Positions 17,218 to 28,059 of a DNA stretch of 48,830 bases are shown here, piece by piece (position 1 is the first letter of the stretch; each line of letters opens with the position of its first letter). The stretch covers positions 1 to 48,830 of the forward strand of contig JARSSH010000063.1 of the NCBI GenBank assembly GCA_029624815.1. The letters run 5' to 3'. The notes beneath the pieces were generated by a model. That model was not told where the DNA came from. It was given only the letters and a program-made list of their open reading frames with translations, and searched no databases. Source of the stretch: Candidatus Competibacter sp. (GTDB taxonomy: Bacteria > Pseudomonadota > Gammaproteobacteria > Competibacterales > Competibacteraceae). Both the position numbers and the translations under genes were made by a program.

Positions 17218-18705
17218 ATGAAGTGGTTTTCCGGTTTGAAACTGACTCACCAGCTCGTTTTTTCGCTGATCGTCATGGGCGCGCTGACGCTGGCGCTGGG
17301 GCTTTATGCCCTGGATCGGTTGGAACGGATCGATCGGGATGTCCATGTGGTCGAGGCCACATGGATGCCCGCCTCGCGCCACGCCGCCGAAATGAAGGCC
17401 TTGTTTTTCTGTTTTCGACTGGCCGAGCTGCAATATCTGTACGCCACGGAGCCGGCCGAACGGACCGATGCCGAACAGGACATGACGGATCAACTCGCCA
17501 GTTATCGCGGGAGCGAAGCCGAATTCGCGCGCCTGAGGGTTTCGCCCGAGGCAAAAACCCTGTTCGAGCAACTGCAACAGAAAGTTGATATTTATCTGAA
17601 TTTGAGTGGCCGCGTCATCGAGTTGGCGCGGCAGGGCAAAACACCCGAAGCGCAGGCCTTGATGAGGAGCGAATCCCGGCAACTGCGCGACGAGATCGCC
17701 AGTGCCGCCGACAAACTGGGCGCGTTGGCGGCGGCGGGCGCCGCCGCCGCCAGCCGCGGCAGCACGGCCCTGCTGGAGTCCGCCGGCCGGGGCGTGCTGT
17801 TCCTGCTCGGCTTGGCCGCGCTGCTCGGCTTGGTGGGGGGCGCGTATCTGACGAAAGCGATGCGCGATATCGTGCAGCTCTTGCAACTGGCCGGCGTTCA
17901 GACCGGCGCCAGTTCGACCGAGCTGGGCGCCGCCGTCCGCCAGCAGGAAGCGACAGTGGCCGAGCAGGCCGCGTCCACCACCGAAATCACCGCCTCCATC
18001 AAGGAAATCTCCGCCACTTCCCGTGAGCTCAGCCATAACACCCAGGAAATGGCCCGAGCCGCCGAGGAGACCAGTCGCCAAGCCGCGGAAAGCCAGAAGG
18101 CGCTGAATGGTCTGGATCAGACCATGCGGCAAATGGCGGAAGCGTCCGGCGCCATCGTCGCCAAGCTGGCGGTGTTGAACGAAAAAGCCGGCGCCATCAA
18201 CACGGTGGTGACGACCATCACCAAGGTGGCGGATCAGACCAACCTGTTGTCTCTCAACGCGGCCATCGAGGCGGAAAAGGCGGGCGAGTACGGATTGGGT
18301 TTCGCGGTGGTGGCCGCTGAAATCCGCCGGCTCGCCGACCAGACCGCGGTCGCCACCTACGATATCGAGCAGATCCTCAAGGATATGCAGTCGGCGATGT
18401 CCGCCAGTGTTATGGGCATGGATAAGTTTTCCGAGGAAATCCACCGTAACGTGGGCGACGTGCGCCGGATCGGCGAACAATTGACGCGGCTCATCGAACT
18501 GATCCAGGCGATCGGCCCGCGCTTTGAGTCGGTTTACGAGGGTATTCAGGCCCAATCCATGGGCACCGATCAGATCAGTCAAGCCATGACTCAGTTCAGC
18601 GAGGGTATGCAGCAAACCGTGGAAGCCATCCGCAGCTCGCAGCAGTCCGTGGAGCTGTTGACTGGGACGGTCCAGGACATGCAAAGCGTGGTCCGGCGCT
18701 TCTAG
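17218..18705 (+). CDS. wspA: WspA-like methyl-accepting chemoreceptor
   Basis: A 495-residue chemoreceptor, the sensor of a Wsp system. TM1 is about 12-32, a periplasmic four-helix-bundle ligand domain is about 35-188, TM2 is about 191-210, and a long cytoplasmic signalling coiled coil follows. Its hairpin tip reads [37 protein letters not shown], in three adjoining short blocks, as in WspA. There is no HAMP-sized gap beyond a short linker and no C-terminal NWETF-type pentapeptide. In Pseudomonas WspA senses surface contact or envelope stress. In-frame codons back to a stop at 17161 include no other start, so 17218 is firm although its Shine-Dalgarno is weak. Confidence 0.9.
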   Translation: MKWFSGLKLTHQLVFSLIVMGALTLALGLYALDRLERIDRDVHVVEATWMPASRHAAEMKALFFCFRLAELQYLYATEPAERTDAEQDMTDQLASYRGSEAEFARLRVSPEAKTLFEQLQQKVDIYLNLSGRVIELARQGKTPEAQALMRSESRQLRDEIASAADKLGALAAAGAAAASRGSTALLESAGRGVLFLLGLAALLGLVGGAYLTKAMRDIVQLLQLAGVQTGASSTELGAAVRQQEATVAEQAASTTEITASIKEISATSRELSHNTQEMARAAEETSRQAAESQKALNGLDQTMRQMAEASGAIVAKLAVLNEKAGAINTVVTTITKVADQTNLLSLNAAIEAEKAGEYGLGFAVVAAEIRRLADQTAVATYDIEQILKDMQSAMSASVMGMDKFSEEIHRNVGDVRRIGEQLTRLIELIQAIGPRFESVYEGIQAQSMGTDQISQAMTQFSEGMQQTVEAIRSSQQSVELLTGTVQDMQSVVRRF

Positions 18706-18725
18706 GCCCGAAGCGAGGTCCAGAC

Positions 18726-19205
18726 ATGCTTGCGCTGCTGTTTGCCGTCGGCGCCGATCGCTACGCCCTGTCAGCGGGCGAGATCGTCGAGATCCTGCCG
18801 CTCGTGGCGCTCAAGCGCGTGCCGTCGGCGCCGCCGTACCTCGCCGGTCTGCTCAACTATCATGGCGCCCTCGCGCCGGTGGTCGATCTAAATCGACTGA
18901 TCGGCGAGACGCCCTGCCGCGAGTGGCTCAGCTCTCGCATCTTGCTCACTCGCCACCCTCTGCCCGACGGTCGGATCGAGCTATTGGGGTTGCTGGTCGA
19001 GCAGGCCACCGAAACGGCGCATATTGCGCCGGAATCCCTGCGTTCCTCCACGGCCGCCACGCCCTGGCTCGGTCAGATGGCGATCAGGGGGAAGGAATTG
19101 GTGCAGTTTGTTCGGCCGGCCGGCCTGCTGACCGACGAGGCGCGCGCTCTGTTGTATCCCAGCGAAAGGGAGGCGCCGCCGCATGCGCATCCTGGCGCGG
19201 GTTGA
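18726..19205 (+). CDS. wspB: WspB-like CheW coupling protein
   Basis: A 159-residue single-domain CheW protein that links the receptor to the WspE kinase. The N-terminal LLFAVGADRYALSAGEIVEILPL and the PPYLAGLLNYHGALAPVVDLNRLIG segment are typical of CheW. It starts 20 bp after wspA and overlaps wspC by 23 bp. In Pseudomonas WspB and WspD are the two CheW-like adaptors of this pathway. Confidence 0.88.
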   Translation: MLALLFAVGADRYALSAGEIVEILPLVALKRVPSAPPYLAGLLNYHGALAPVVDLNRLIGETPCREWLSSRILLTRHPLPDGRIELLGLLVEQATETAHIAPESLRSSTAATPWLGQMAIRGKELVQFVRPAGLLTDEARALLYPSEREAPPHAHPGAG

Positions 19206-20475
19206 ATCCCTGCTGACCGCCGCCATCGGCTTCGATAGCGCTTCCACCGGCGCCGCCAGCGTGGAGCGGGCGGTGCGCGAGCGCATGGCGGCGCACGGGC
19301 TGAACGACGAGGATCGCTACCTTGAACTGCTCGGCGTCGCCGATCGGGAGCGGGAGGCGCTGATCGAACGGGTCGTGGTGCCGGAAACCTGGTTCTTCCG
19401 CGACAGCGAGCCCTTTCGAGTGCTGCGCCGCTATGTGGTCGAGGAATGGCTGCCCGGTCGTCCCAGCGGCCCGCTGCGGTTGTTGAGCCTACCCTGTTCG
19501 ACCGGAGAGGAGCCCTATTCCCTGGCGATGACGCTGTTCGATTGCGGCCTGCGCCCGGAGCAATGGCGAATCGACGCTTTCGACGTGAGCGGGGCCGCCC
19601 TGATCAAGGCCAGCCGGGGCGTCTACGGTAAAAACTCGTTTCGCGGCGCCGACCTGGCGTTTCGAGATCGCTATTTTCATCGTGCCCCGGAGGGTTACCT
19701 GCTCGACGAAGCGGTGCGCCATAGCGTCGCTTTCTCCTCCGGTAACCTGTTCGATCCCAACTTCGCCCAGACCGGAAAAACCTATGACATCGTTTTTTTT
19801 CGCAACCTGCTGATCTATTTCAACCGCGAGCACCAGAAGCGGGCGCTGGCGGTCATGGATCGACTGCTGGCTCCGTCCGGCCTGTTGTTCGTTGGCCATT
19901 CGGAACAGGGACCGCTGCTGGATCGCTGGTTCGCCTCGGCGCGCTACCCTTTTGCCTTCGCTTACCGCAAGCACGGTGACGAGCGGCGCCGGCCGCCGGG
20001 CGGAGATACGGCTCCGGCGGTGGAAAAACGGGGTAAGCCGCCGCTGGATTTTTGGAGCGAGCATCTCCCACCGGCGCGGCATATCGCCGACCCAGCGCCG
20101 ATCCCGCCATCCCCTGCCGCACGATTGGAGCAGGAAAGATTATTATCTCCCCCTCTCGACCCGCTGGCGTCAGCCCGCGCGCTGGCCGACCGGGGGCAAT
20201 TGGAGGAAGCGCGCCGGCTCTGCGAAGCCACGTTGCGCATCCCGCCCCTTCAGGCGGAATCCTATTACCTGCTTGGGCTGATCCATGAGGCCAGCCAGCG
20301 CCCCGCCGAAGCTGAATCCTGCTTTCGCAAGGCGACTTACCTGGATCCGGATCACTATCCGGCGCTGACCCACCTGGCGCTGACCGCCGAACGGTACGGA
20401 AACGCGTCGGCCGCCCAGCACTTCCGGCAACGGGCACGCCGCGCCGAGCAACGCCGCCGCGAGGAGGTTCCATGA
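19183..20475 (+). CDS. wspC: WspC-like CheR methyltransferase with C-terminal TPR
   Basis: A 430-residue SAM-dependent receptor methyltransferase. The CheR part (about 1-270) shows VVPETWFFRDSEPF, LSLPCSTGEEPYSLAM (SAM-binding), YDIVFFRNLLIYF and LLFVGHSEQ. A low-complexity linker (about 270-325) leads to TPR-like helices (about 326-425, SYYLLGLIHEASQRPAEAESCF). This CheR-TPR fusion is diagnostic of WspC. It overlaps wspB by 23 bp and wspD by 4 bp. Confidence 0.92.
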   Translation: MRILARVESLLTAAIGFDSASTGAASVERAVRERMAAHGLNDEDRYLELLGVADREREALIERVVVPETWFFRDSEPFRVLRRYVVEEWLPGRPSGPLRLLSLPCSTGEEPYSLAMTLFDCGLRPEQWRIDAFDVSGAALIKASRGVYGKNSFRGADLAFRDRYFHRAPEGYLLDEAVRHSVAFSSGNLFDPNFAQTGKTYDIVFFRNLLIYFNREHQKRALAVMDRLLAPSGLLFVGHSEQGPLLDRWFASARYPFAFAYRKHGDERRRPPGGDTAPAVEKRGKPPLDFWSEHLPPARHIADPAPIPPSPAARLEQERLLSPPLDPLASARALADRGQLEEARRLCEATLRIPPLQAESYYLLGLIHEASQRPAEAESCFRKATYLDPDHYPALTHLALTAERYGNASAAQHFRQRARRAEQRRREEVP

Positions 20476-21167
20476 TCGCCGCCGACGCCGAAATCCCGGT
20501 CATCGACGATTGCTGGAACCGCATCGGGGTTTGGAGCCGCGCCATGCCGCGCTGCCCCCGCCTGGAGCAAGTGATCCACTGCCATCGCTGCGAGATCTAC
20601 GCCGCGGCGGGCCGCGGGTTGCGCGACCGGCCATTACCGTCGGACTACCGGGAAACCTGGCGCCAGCACTACGCCCGGACGATTCCGCGCCGGGGAGCCG
20701 ATCCACTCACCGCCGTGCTAGTGTTCCGCATCGGCGGCGAATGGCTCGCCCTGCCCGCGGACGCGGTAGAGGAAATCCTCGATCCCGTGCCCGTTCACAG
20801 TTTGCCTCATCGCGCGCCAGGGGCGATTCAGGGGCTTGCCAACATCCATGGCCGGCTGCGCCCCTGCGCTTCGTTGGCCGCACTGCTCGGCATCGAGCCG
20901 AGAGCCCCAGCCGGGCTGGCGCCGGATCGGCGTCGGGTCTATTCGCGCATGGTGGCCATCCGTCGCGAAAATAGCCGGTTCGCGTTCGCCGCCGACGACG
21001 TCTGGGGTTGTCACCGCCATGCGGCGGCGGATCTGCGCGAAGTTCCGGCTACCCTGGCGCGGGCGCTGGCGCGCTTTACCCTGGGCATTCTGCCCCTGGA
21101 GGATAAGGCGGTCGGCCGACTCGACGCCGATTTGCTGTTCCATGCACTGGAGAAAAGCCTCGCATGA
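20472..21167 (+). CDS. wspD: WspD-like CheW coupling protein
   Basis: A 231-residue second CheW-like adaptor. It has an N-terminal extension of about 75 residues with Cys and His residues (PRCPRLEQVIHCHRCEIY) before the CheW domain (VLVFRIGGEWLALPADAVEEILDP, IQGLANIHGRLRPCASLAALLG). The extension is a known feature of WspD. It overlaps wspC and wspE by 4 bp each. Confidence 0.9.
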   Translation: MIAADAEIPVIDDCWNRIGVWSRAMPRCPRLEQVIHCHRCEIYAAAGRGLRDRPLPSDYRETWRQHYARTIPRRGADPLTAVLVFRIGGEWLALPADAVEEILDPVPVHSLPHRAPGAIQGLANIHGRLRPCASLAALLGIEPRAPAGLAPDRRRVYSRMVAIRRENSRFAFAADDVWGCHRHAAADLREVPATLARALARFTLGILPLEDKAVGRLDADLLFHALEKSLA

Positions 21168-23512
21168 GCGATTTTTCCATGCTGGAACTGTTCCGTGTGG
21201 AGGCGGAAAACCAGGTGGCCGCCATCAACCAGGGCCTGCTCGATCTGGAGCGCGCTCCGCGCGATCCGGCCCTGCTGGAGGCGTTGATGCGCGCCGCCCA
21301 TTCGATCAAGGGCGCCGCCCGCATCGTCAAGTTGCCGGTGGCCGTGACCTTGGCGCACGCCATGGAGGACTGCTTTACGGCGGCGCAGAAGGGATTGCCC
21401 CTGCATGCCGGTCACTTCGATCTGCTGCTGCGGGGCGCGGATCGCATCGCCCGGCTGGCTCGGGTCAACGAGGACGAACTGACCGGCTGGTCGGAAAGTC
21501 AGGCCGCCGATTTCGACGCGCTCGCCGCCGCCATCCGCGCCGCCATGGCCGCGCCGCCGCCGACCGCCGAGGCAAGCGCCGCGCCGCCGCCGACCGCCGA
21601 GGCAAGCGCCGCGCCGCCGGTCGCCGAATCTCCAGCGGCCGAGGCGGCCCGGTTTCCGCCATCCTCCGCTCACGGCGAGGCCGGGGCGCGGGATGCCGTC
21701 GCGCCGATCGCGCCGCCTTGTTCCGCCGAAGAGAGCGGGACGATGCCCGCCGCGCCACCGGCCAAACCGGCCGTCGATGAGAAAGTGCTGCGCATCGACG
21801 CCGGCCGCCTGGACCGGCTGATGGGTCTGGCCGCCGAGGCGCTGGTGGAGTCGCGAGGACTAGCGCCGTTTGCCCGTGACCTGTTGCGCCTCAAGCGTCG
21901 GAACAACGAACAGGCGCGGCAACTGGAAGTGCTGCGCGAACATCTGCAAGCGCGGGGCGTGGACGAACGCACCCTTGATCTGCTGCGCAAGATCCGACGG
22001 CAGATCGCCGACAACTACGATGGCATCGTTCACCAACTGGAGCGACTCGATGGCTTCGACCGGCGTTCCAGCCATCTCGCTCGTCAGCTTTATCGGGAAG
22101 CCACGGCCAGCCGGATGCGGCCTTTCGCCGACGGCGTGGCGGGATTCCCGCGCCTGGCGCGGGATCTGGCTCGCGATCTTGGCAAACAGGTTCGGCTCGA
22201 CATCGCCGGGGCCGGGGTTCAGGTGGATCGGGACATCCTGGAAAAACTCCAGGCCCCGCTCAACCATCTGCTGCGCAACGCCATCGACCACGGCATCGAA
22301 TCGCCCGTCGAGCGCCAGGCCGCCGGTAAGCCGCCGGTTGCCACGATCCGACTGGAAGCCCGGCATCAGGCCGGTATGCTATCGATCAGCGTCGTCGACG
22401 ATGGCCGCGGCATCGATCCCGAAGCGCTGCGTCGCGTGGTGGCGCAGCGCGGTCTGGTGGCCGCCGATGCCGCCGCCGGCCTGAGCGATGCCGAACTGTT
22501 CGAGTTTCTGTTCCTGCCCGGTTTCACCCTGCGCGATCGGGTCACGGAAATCTCCGGGCGCGGAGTTGGTCTCGATGTGGTCGCCAACATCGTGCAGCAG
22601 GTGCGCGGCACGGTGAAAACCTTTTCCGAGCGGGGACGAGGCGCCCGTTTCCAACTGCAACTGCCGCTGAGTCTATCGGTGGTGCGCGGGCTGATCGTGC
22701 GGATCTCGGGCGAACCCTACGTGTTCCCGTTGGCCCGGATCGACCGGGTGCTGGTGTTGGCGCCTGGCGACATCCACATCGTGGAAGGTCGCGAGTACTG
22801 CATGCTCGACGGCGCGGCGGTGGGACTGATCGCCGCCCATCAGGTGCTGGAACTGCCGGCTCCGACGGCGAGCGCGGATTTTCGGGTCGTGGTGATCGGT
22901 GACCGCGCCGGCCGGTTTGGAGTGGTGGTGGACCAGTTCCTGCTGGAAAGCACCCTGGTGGTGCAGCCGCTCGATCCGCGCCTGGGCAAGCTGCGCGATG
23001 TCGCCGCCGCTACCCTGCTGGAAGACGGCTCGCCGGCGCTGATCCTGGACGTGGACGACCTCATTCGCTCCATCGATCGTCTGACCGCTGTCGGTCGGCC
23101 GGACAAAATGCGCCAGGCCACCGACGGCGCGGCGCGGCGGCCTAAGCGTATCCTGGTGGTGGACGATTCGCTGACCGTGCGTGAAGTCGAACGCAAGCTA
23201 TTGGAAAACCGGGGCTATCAGGTCGATGTCGCGGTCGATGGCATGGACGGCTGGAATACGGTGCGCACCGGCGATTACCAATTGATCATCAGCGACGTGG
23301 ACATGCCGCGCCTGAACGGCATCGAACTGGTGACCTTGATCAAGCGAGATCCGGTTCTGCGATCGCTGCCGGCCATGATCGTGTCCTACAAGGAACGGGA
23401 GGAAGACCGCCAGCGTGGGTTGGAGGCCGGCGCCGATTATTATCTGGCCAAAAGCAGCTTTCAGGATGACACCCTGCTGGAGGCGGTGGAAGCGCTGATC
23501 GGGGAGGCCTGA
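21164..23512 (+). CDS. wspE: WspE-like CheA hybrid histidine kinase with receiver domain
   Basis: A 782-residue hybrid kinase. The order is an Hpt domain with phospho-accepting His46 ([11 protein letters not shown]), an Ala/Pro-rich linker (about 125-200), a dimerisation helix pair, an ATPase domain ([12 protein letters not shown]-box, VVDDGRGID and [10 protein letters not shown]-boxes), a CheW-like regulatory domain and a C-terminal receiver with Asp711 in [10 protein letters not shown]. In Wsp pathways it phosphorylates WspR and WspF. The linker contains a 30-bp tandem duplication (see the repeat at 21551). It overlaps wspD by 4 bp; wspF starts 1 bp after its stop. Confidence 0.93.
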   Translation: MSDFSMLELFRVEAENQVAAINQGLLDLERAPRDPALLEALMRAAHSIKGAARIVKLPVAVTLAHAMEDCFTAAQKGLPLHAGHFDLLLRGADRIARLARVNEDELTGWSESQAADFDALAAAIRAAMAAPPPTAEASAAPPPTAEASAAPPVAESPAAEAARFPPSSAHGEAGARDAVAPIAPPCSAEESGTMPAAPPAKPAVDEKVLRIDAGRLDRLMGLAAEALVESRGLAPFARDLLRLKRRNNEQARQLEVLREHLQARGVDERTLDLLRKIRRQIADNYDGIVHQLERLDGFDRRSSHLARQLYREATASRMRPFADGVAGFPRLARDLARDLGKQVRLDIAGAGVQVDRDILEKLQAPLNHLLRNAIDHGIESPVERQAAGKPPVATIRLEARHQAGMLSISVVDDGRGIDPEALRRVVAQRGLVAADAAAGLSDAELFEFLFLPGFTLRDRVTEISGRGVGLDVVANIVQQVRGTVKTFSERGRGARFQLQLPLSLSVVRGLIVRISGEPYVFPLARIDRVLVLAPGDIHIVEGREYCMLDGAAVGLIAAHQVLELPAPTASADFRVVVIGDRAGRFGVVVDQFLLESTLVVQPLDPRLGKLRDVAAATLLEDGSPALILDVDDLIRSIDRLTAVGRPDKMRQATDGAARRPKRILVVDDSLTVREVERKLLENRGYQVDVAVDGMDGWNTVRTGDYQLIISDVDMPRLNGIELVTLIKRDPVLRSLPAMIVSYKEREEDRQRGLEAGADYYLAKSSFQDDTLLEAVEALIGEA
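21551..21620 (+). repeat. 30-bp tandem repeat inside wspE
   Basis: Two identical 30-bp units (21551-21580 and 21581-21610) plus the first bases of a third encode a duplicated 10-residue Ala-Pro-Thr-Glu block in the linker after the Hpt domain. The period is a multiple of three, so copy-number change would keep the frame while altering linker length. Confidence 0.85.
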
Positions 23513-23513
23513 C

Positions 23514-24539
23514 ATGCGGATCGCCATCGTCAACGATCTGGCCATCGCCGTGGAGGTGCTGCGCCGCGCCCTGGCGCAAGCCGCGGACCTGCAACTGGCC
23601 TGGATCGCCCGCAACGGCGAAGAAGCCGTGCATCTGTGCGCGCGGGATCGCCCCGATTTGATCCTGATGGATCTGTTCATGCCGGTGATGGACGGCGTCG
23701 AGGCCACCCGCCGCATCATGCGCGAGTCGCCCTGCGCCATCCTGGTGGTGACGGCCGACGTGACCGATAGCGTGGCCAAGGTGTTCGAGGCGATGGGCGC
23801 CGGCGCGCTGGACGCGGTGAACACCCCGATCCATGGGGAAGGCGGCGCGGCGGCCTCGCCGCTGTTGGCGAAAATCGAAACGATCCACAAGCTGATCGCC
23901 CCGCACTCCGCTCCGATGCCGCCGGGCGAGGGGGTGGAAGCGGGCGACGACATCCCTCTGGTCGCGATCGGCGCCTCGACGGGCGGTCCCGCCGCCCTTG
24001 CGGCCCTGCTCGCTCCGCTGCCGCACGATTTTCCCGCCGCCCTGCTGGTCGTGCAGCATGTGGATGTCCAGTTCGCCGGTGGTTTGGCCAACTGGTTGGG
24101 CCAATCGTGCTCGCTGGAGGTCCGCGCCGCGCGGGAGGGCGACCGACCTCAGGCCGGTTGCGTGCTGTTGGCGGCAACCAACGACCACATGGTGCTCACG
24201 CCAACGCGGCGACTGGCCTATGCGCCGGAGCCGCTGGACTATCCCTATCGGCCGTCGGCCAACGTATTCTTCGAAAGCGCCGCCAAATATTGGCGTTCGC
24301 CCGGCATCGCGGCGCTGCTGACCGGCATGGGCCGGGACGGCGCGACCGGTTTGCTGACGCTGCGGCGGGCGGGATGGCGCACCTTTTCCCAAAATCGGGA
24401 AAGCTGCGCCGTGTACGGCATGCCCAAGGCGGCCGAAGAGCTGGGCGCGGCCGAACGGGTTCTCACCCCACCGCAGATGGCCGAGGAGCTGCGTGTTCGC
24501 ATCGGTACACCGCGAATCCCAGCGCTTCCCAGGAGATGA
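23514..24539 (+). CDS. wspF: WspF-like CheB methylesterase
   Basis: A 341-residue response regulator/methylesterase that demethylates WspA and so resets the pathway. The N-terminal receiver carries the phospho-acceptor Asp53 ([13 protein letters not shown]). The C-terminal esterase has the full catalytic triad: Ser155 in GASTGGP, His182 in VQHVD and Asp275 in GMGRDGATG. Loss of WspF in pseudomonads gives constitutive c-di-GMP production and wrinkly colonies; here the gene is intact. Confidence 0.92.
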   Translation: MRIAIVNDLAIAVEVLRRALAQAADLQLAWIARNGEEAVHLCARDRPDLILMDLFMPVMDGVEATRRIMRESPCAILVVTADVTDSVAKVFEAMGAGALDAVNTPIHGEGGAAASPLLAKIETIHKLIAPHSAPMPPGEGVEAGDDIPLVAIGASTGGPAALAALLAPLPHDFPAALLVVQHVDVQFAGGLANWLGQSCSLEVRAAREGDRPQAGCVLLAATNDHMVLTPTRRLAYAPEPLDYPYRPSANVFFESAAKYWRSPGIAALLTGMGRDGATGLLTLRRAGWRTFSQNRESCAVYGMPKAAEELGAAERVLTPPQMAEELRVRIGTPRIPALPRR

Positions 24540-24541
24540 CC

Positions 24542-25615
24542 ATGCCCGCAACCCCCGACGTCGCCAACAACCTCATGCCGGTTTCCGTGGAGCGGCCGTT
24601 GATGGTGCTGCTGGTGGACGACCAGTCGTTCGTGGCCGAAACCATCCGCCGGCAACTGCTGGGCGAGTCCGATATCGGCTTTCATTATTGCGCCGATCCG
24701 GCCGAGGCCATCGGCATCGCCGAGCAAGTCGGCCCCACCGTGGTCTTGCTCGATTTGGTCATGCCGGACATCGACGGTTTGACGCTATGCCGTTTTTTCC
24801 GTGCCCATCCCGCCACTCGGGATCTGCCGGTGATCATGCTGTCCAGCACCGAGGATGCGCCGGTGAAGGCCCAAGCCTTCGCCGCCGGCGCCAACGACTA
24901 TCTGGTCAAATTGCCCGACCAGGTTGAGCTGGTGGCCCGGCTGCGCTACCACTCCGGCGCCTACGTCAACAAATTGCAGCGCGACGAGGCGTACCGGGCG
25001 CTGCGGGCCAGTCAGCTCAAGCTGGAGGAACTCAATATGGAGTTGCGCCAACTGGCCAATCTGGACGGGCTGACCGGATTGGCGAACCGGCGCTTTTTCA
25101 ACGAGCGCTACGGCGAGGAATGGGCCAGGGCGGCGCGGAAAAGAGCGGCCATCGCCCTGATCATGCTGGACGTCGACCACTTCAAGGCCTTCAACGACAG
25201 CCGTGGCCATCTCGAAGGCGACGGTTGCCTCAAGCAAGTCGCCGGGGCGATCAAGCAAATGGTGCGCCGTCCTGGCGATCTGGTGGCCCGCTACGGTGGC
25301 GAGGAGTTCATCGCCGTCTTGCCCGAAACCGACGGCAACGGCGGCGCGCATGTGGCGGAAAACATGCGCGCCGCCGTCGAGAATCTGGCCATCCCTCATG
25401 AGGCCAGCAGCGTCGGCGCGCGGGTCACGATCAGCCTGGGCGTCGCCAGCGCCGTTCCCAGCCCTGGAACGGACCCGAGCGGCTTGATCAAGCTGGCGGA
25501 TGAATGTTTGTACCAAGCCAAACATCAGGGGCGAAACCGGGTGAAAACCATCACGCTCTCCGCGGAGGATGCCGATCCAAAACCTCCGAACCCAGGAGTC
25601 CTGAAAAACCCCTGA
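24542..25615 (+). CDS. wspR: WspR-like receiver-GGDEF diguanylate cyclase
   Basis: A 357-residue response regulator that makes c-di-GMP, the output of the Wsp pathway. The receiver has Asp71 ([13 protein letters not shown]), a coiled-coil linker spans about 145-172, and the GGDEF domain carries an active GGEEF (252-256). An inhibitory I-site RPGD (243-246) sits exactly five residues before it, so product inhibition is expected. The start at 24542 is preferred because AGGAG (24531-24535) is 6 bp away; the in-frame ATG at 24536, which overlaps the wspF stop, would be too close to that site. The last 20 residues are Pro-rich and variable. Confidence 0.92.
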   Translation: MPATPDVANNLMPVSVERPLMVLLVDDQSFVAETIRRQLLGESDIGFHYCADPAEAIGIAEQVGPTVVLLDLVMPDIDGLTLCRFFRAHPATRDLPVIMLSSTEDAPVKAQAFAAGANDYLVKLPDQVELVARLRYHSGAYVNKLQRDEAYRALRASQLKLEELNMELRQLANLDGLTGLANRRFFNERYGEEWARAARKRAAIALIMLDVDHFKAFNDSRGHLEGDGCLKQVAGAIKQMVRRPGDLVARYGGEEFIAVLPETDGNGGAHVAENMRAAVENLAIPHEASSVGARVTISLGVASAVPSPGTDPSGLIKLADECLYQAKHQGRNRVKTITLSAEDADPKPPNPGVLKNP

Positions 25616-25781
25616 TAGGGACAAGCCCAGAGCGCGAACGCGCCTGACCCGAATCGCGGGCGACCGTTCGCTTCGCCGCGCAAGAACCGAGGTTGCGGCT
25701 ATCGGCCCGAATCCGTACCATTTCCGCTCTTGCCTGCGGCCATCCCGCTTTTCCTGCCTTGCACGACGGAAATCACACACC

Positions 25782-27551
<1,770 letters not shown>

Positions 27552-27558
27552 GGCGAGC

Positions 27559-28059
27559 GTGACCGTGCCAAATCCCCCCCCACCCCCCTTTGCAAAAGGG
27601 GGGAGCCGCGTCGGCGGCGGGGGGATTTCGTGCCCTTTCAAGCGCCCGGAGTCGGTGTTGGTGGTGGTCCACACCGCGGCGGACGAGGTGCTGGTGCTGC
27701 GTCGGCTTCGGCCGGCGGATTTCTGGCAGTCGGTGACCGGCAGCCTGCGCTGGGAGGAAAGCGACCCGTTGGCGGCGGCCCGGCGGGAGCTGCGCGAGGA
27801 AACCGGGTTGGGCGATGGAGTGGAAGTCGTGGCCTGCGACAGGGTGAACCGCTTTCCGATCCTGCCGCCTTGGCGACATCGCTATGCCCCGGATGTCGTC
27901 GAGAATGTCGAGTACGTTTTTCGGGTCTGCCTGCCCGAACGCCGGTCCGTCGCCCTGAACCCCGCCGAACATAGTGAATATGCCTGGTTGCCCCGTGCGG
28001 TGGCGGCGGCCAGAGTGACGTCCTACACCAATCGGGAGGCTATCCTGCGCCTGCCATGA
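27559..28059 (+). CDS. nudB: Dihydroneopterin triphosphate pyrophosphatase (Nudix), NudB-like
   Basis: A 166-residue Nudix hydrolase. The core from KRPESVLVVVHT onward matches NudB, which removes pyrophosphate from dihydroneopterin triphosphate in folate synthesis. The Nudix box spans the GSLRWEESDPLAAARRELREETG segment (REL-REETG visible), and NRFPILPPWRHRYAPDVVENVEYVF is NudB-specific. The start is GTG at 27559. The first ~22 residues (PPPPPFAKGG then GGGGI) are encoded by a palindromic repeat element rather than by normal nudB sequence. It follows aspS as in many gammaproteobacteria and overlaps the next gene by 4 bp. Confidence 0.88.
   Translation: MTVPNPPPPPFAKGGSRVGGGGISCPFKRPESVLVVVHTAADEVLVLRRLRPADFWQSVTGSLRWEESDPLAAARRELREETGLGDGVEVVACDRVNRFPILPPWRHRYAPDVVENVEYVFRVCLPERRSVALNPAEHSEYAWLPRAVAAARVTSYTNREAILRLP
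27570..27628. repeat. G/C-run palindromic repeat element forming the nudB 5' end
   Basis: AAATCCCC at the left edge is mirrored by GGGGATTT at the right edge, and an inner CCCCCCTTT/AAAAGGGGGG pair surrounds a TGC centre. This is the shape of small dispersed palindromic elements common between genes in some proteobacteria. Here it lies inside the reading frame of nudB, between the GTG start and the conserved core. Confidence 0.7.

Noticed and set aside
17068-18684. Long minus-strand open frame opposite wspA
   Set aside because: Antisense shadow of a clear chemoreceptor; the Leu/His/Gly-rich product has no family features.
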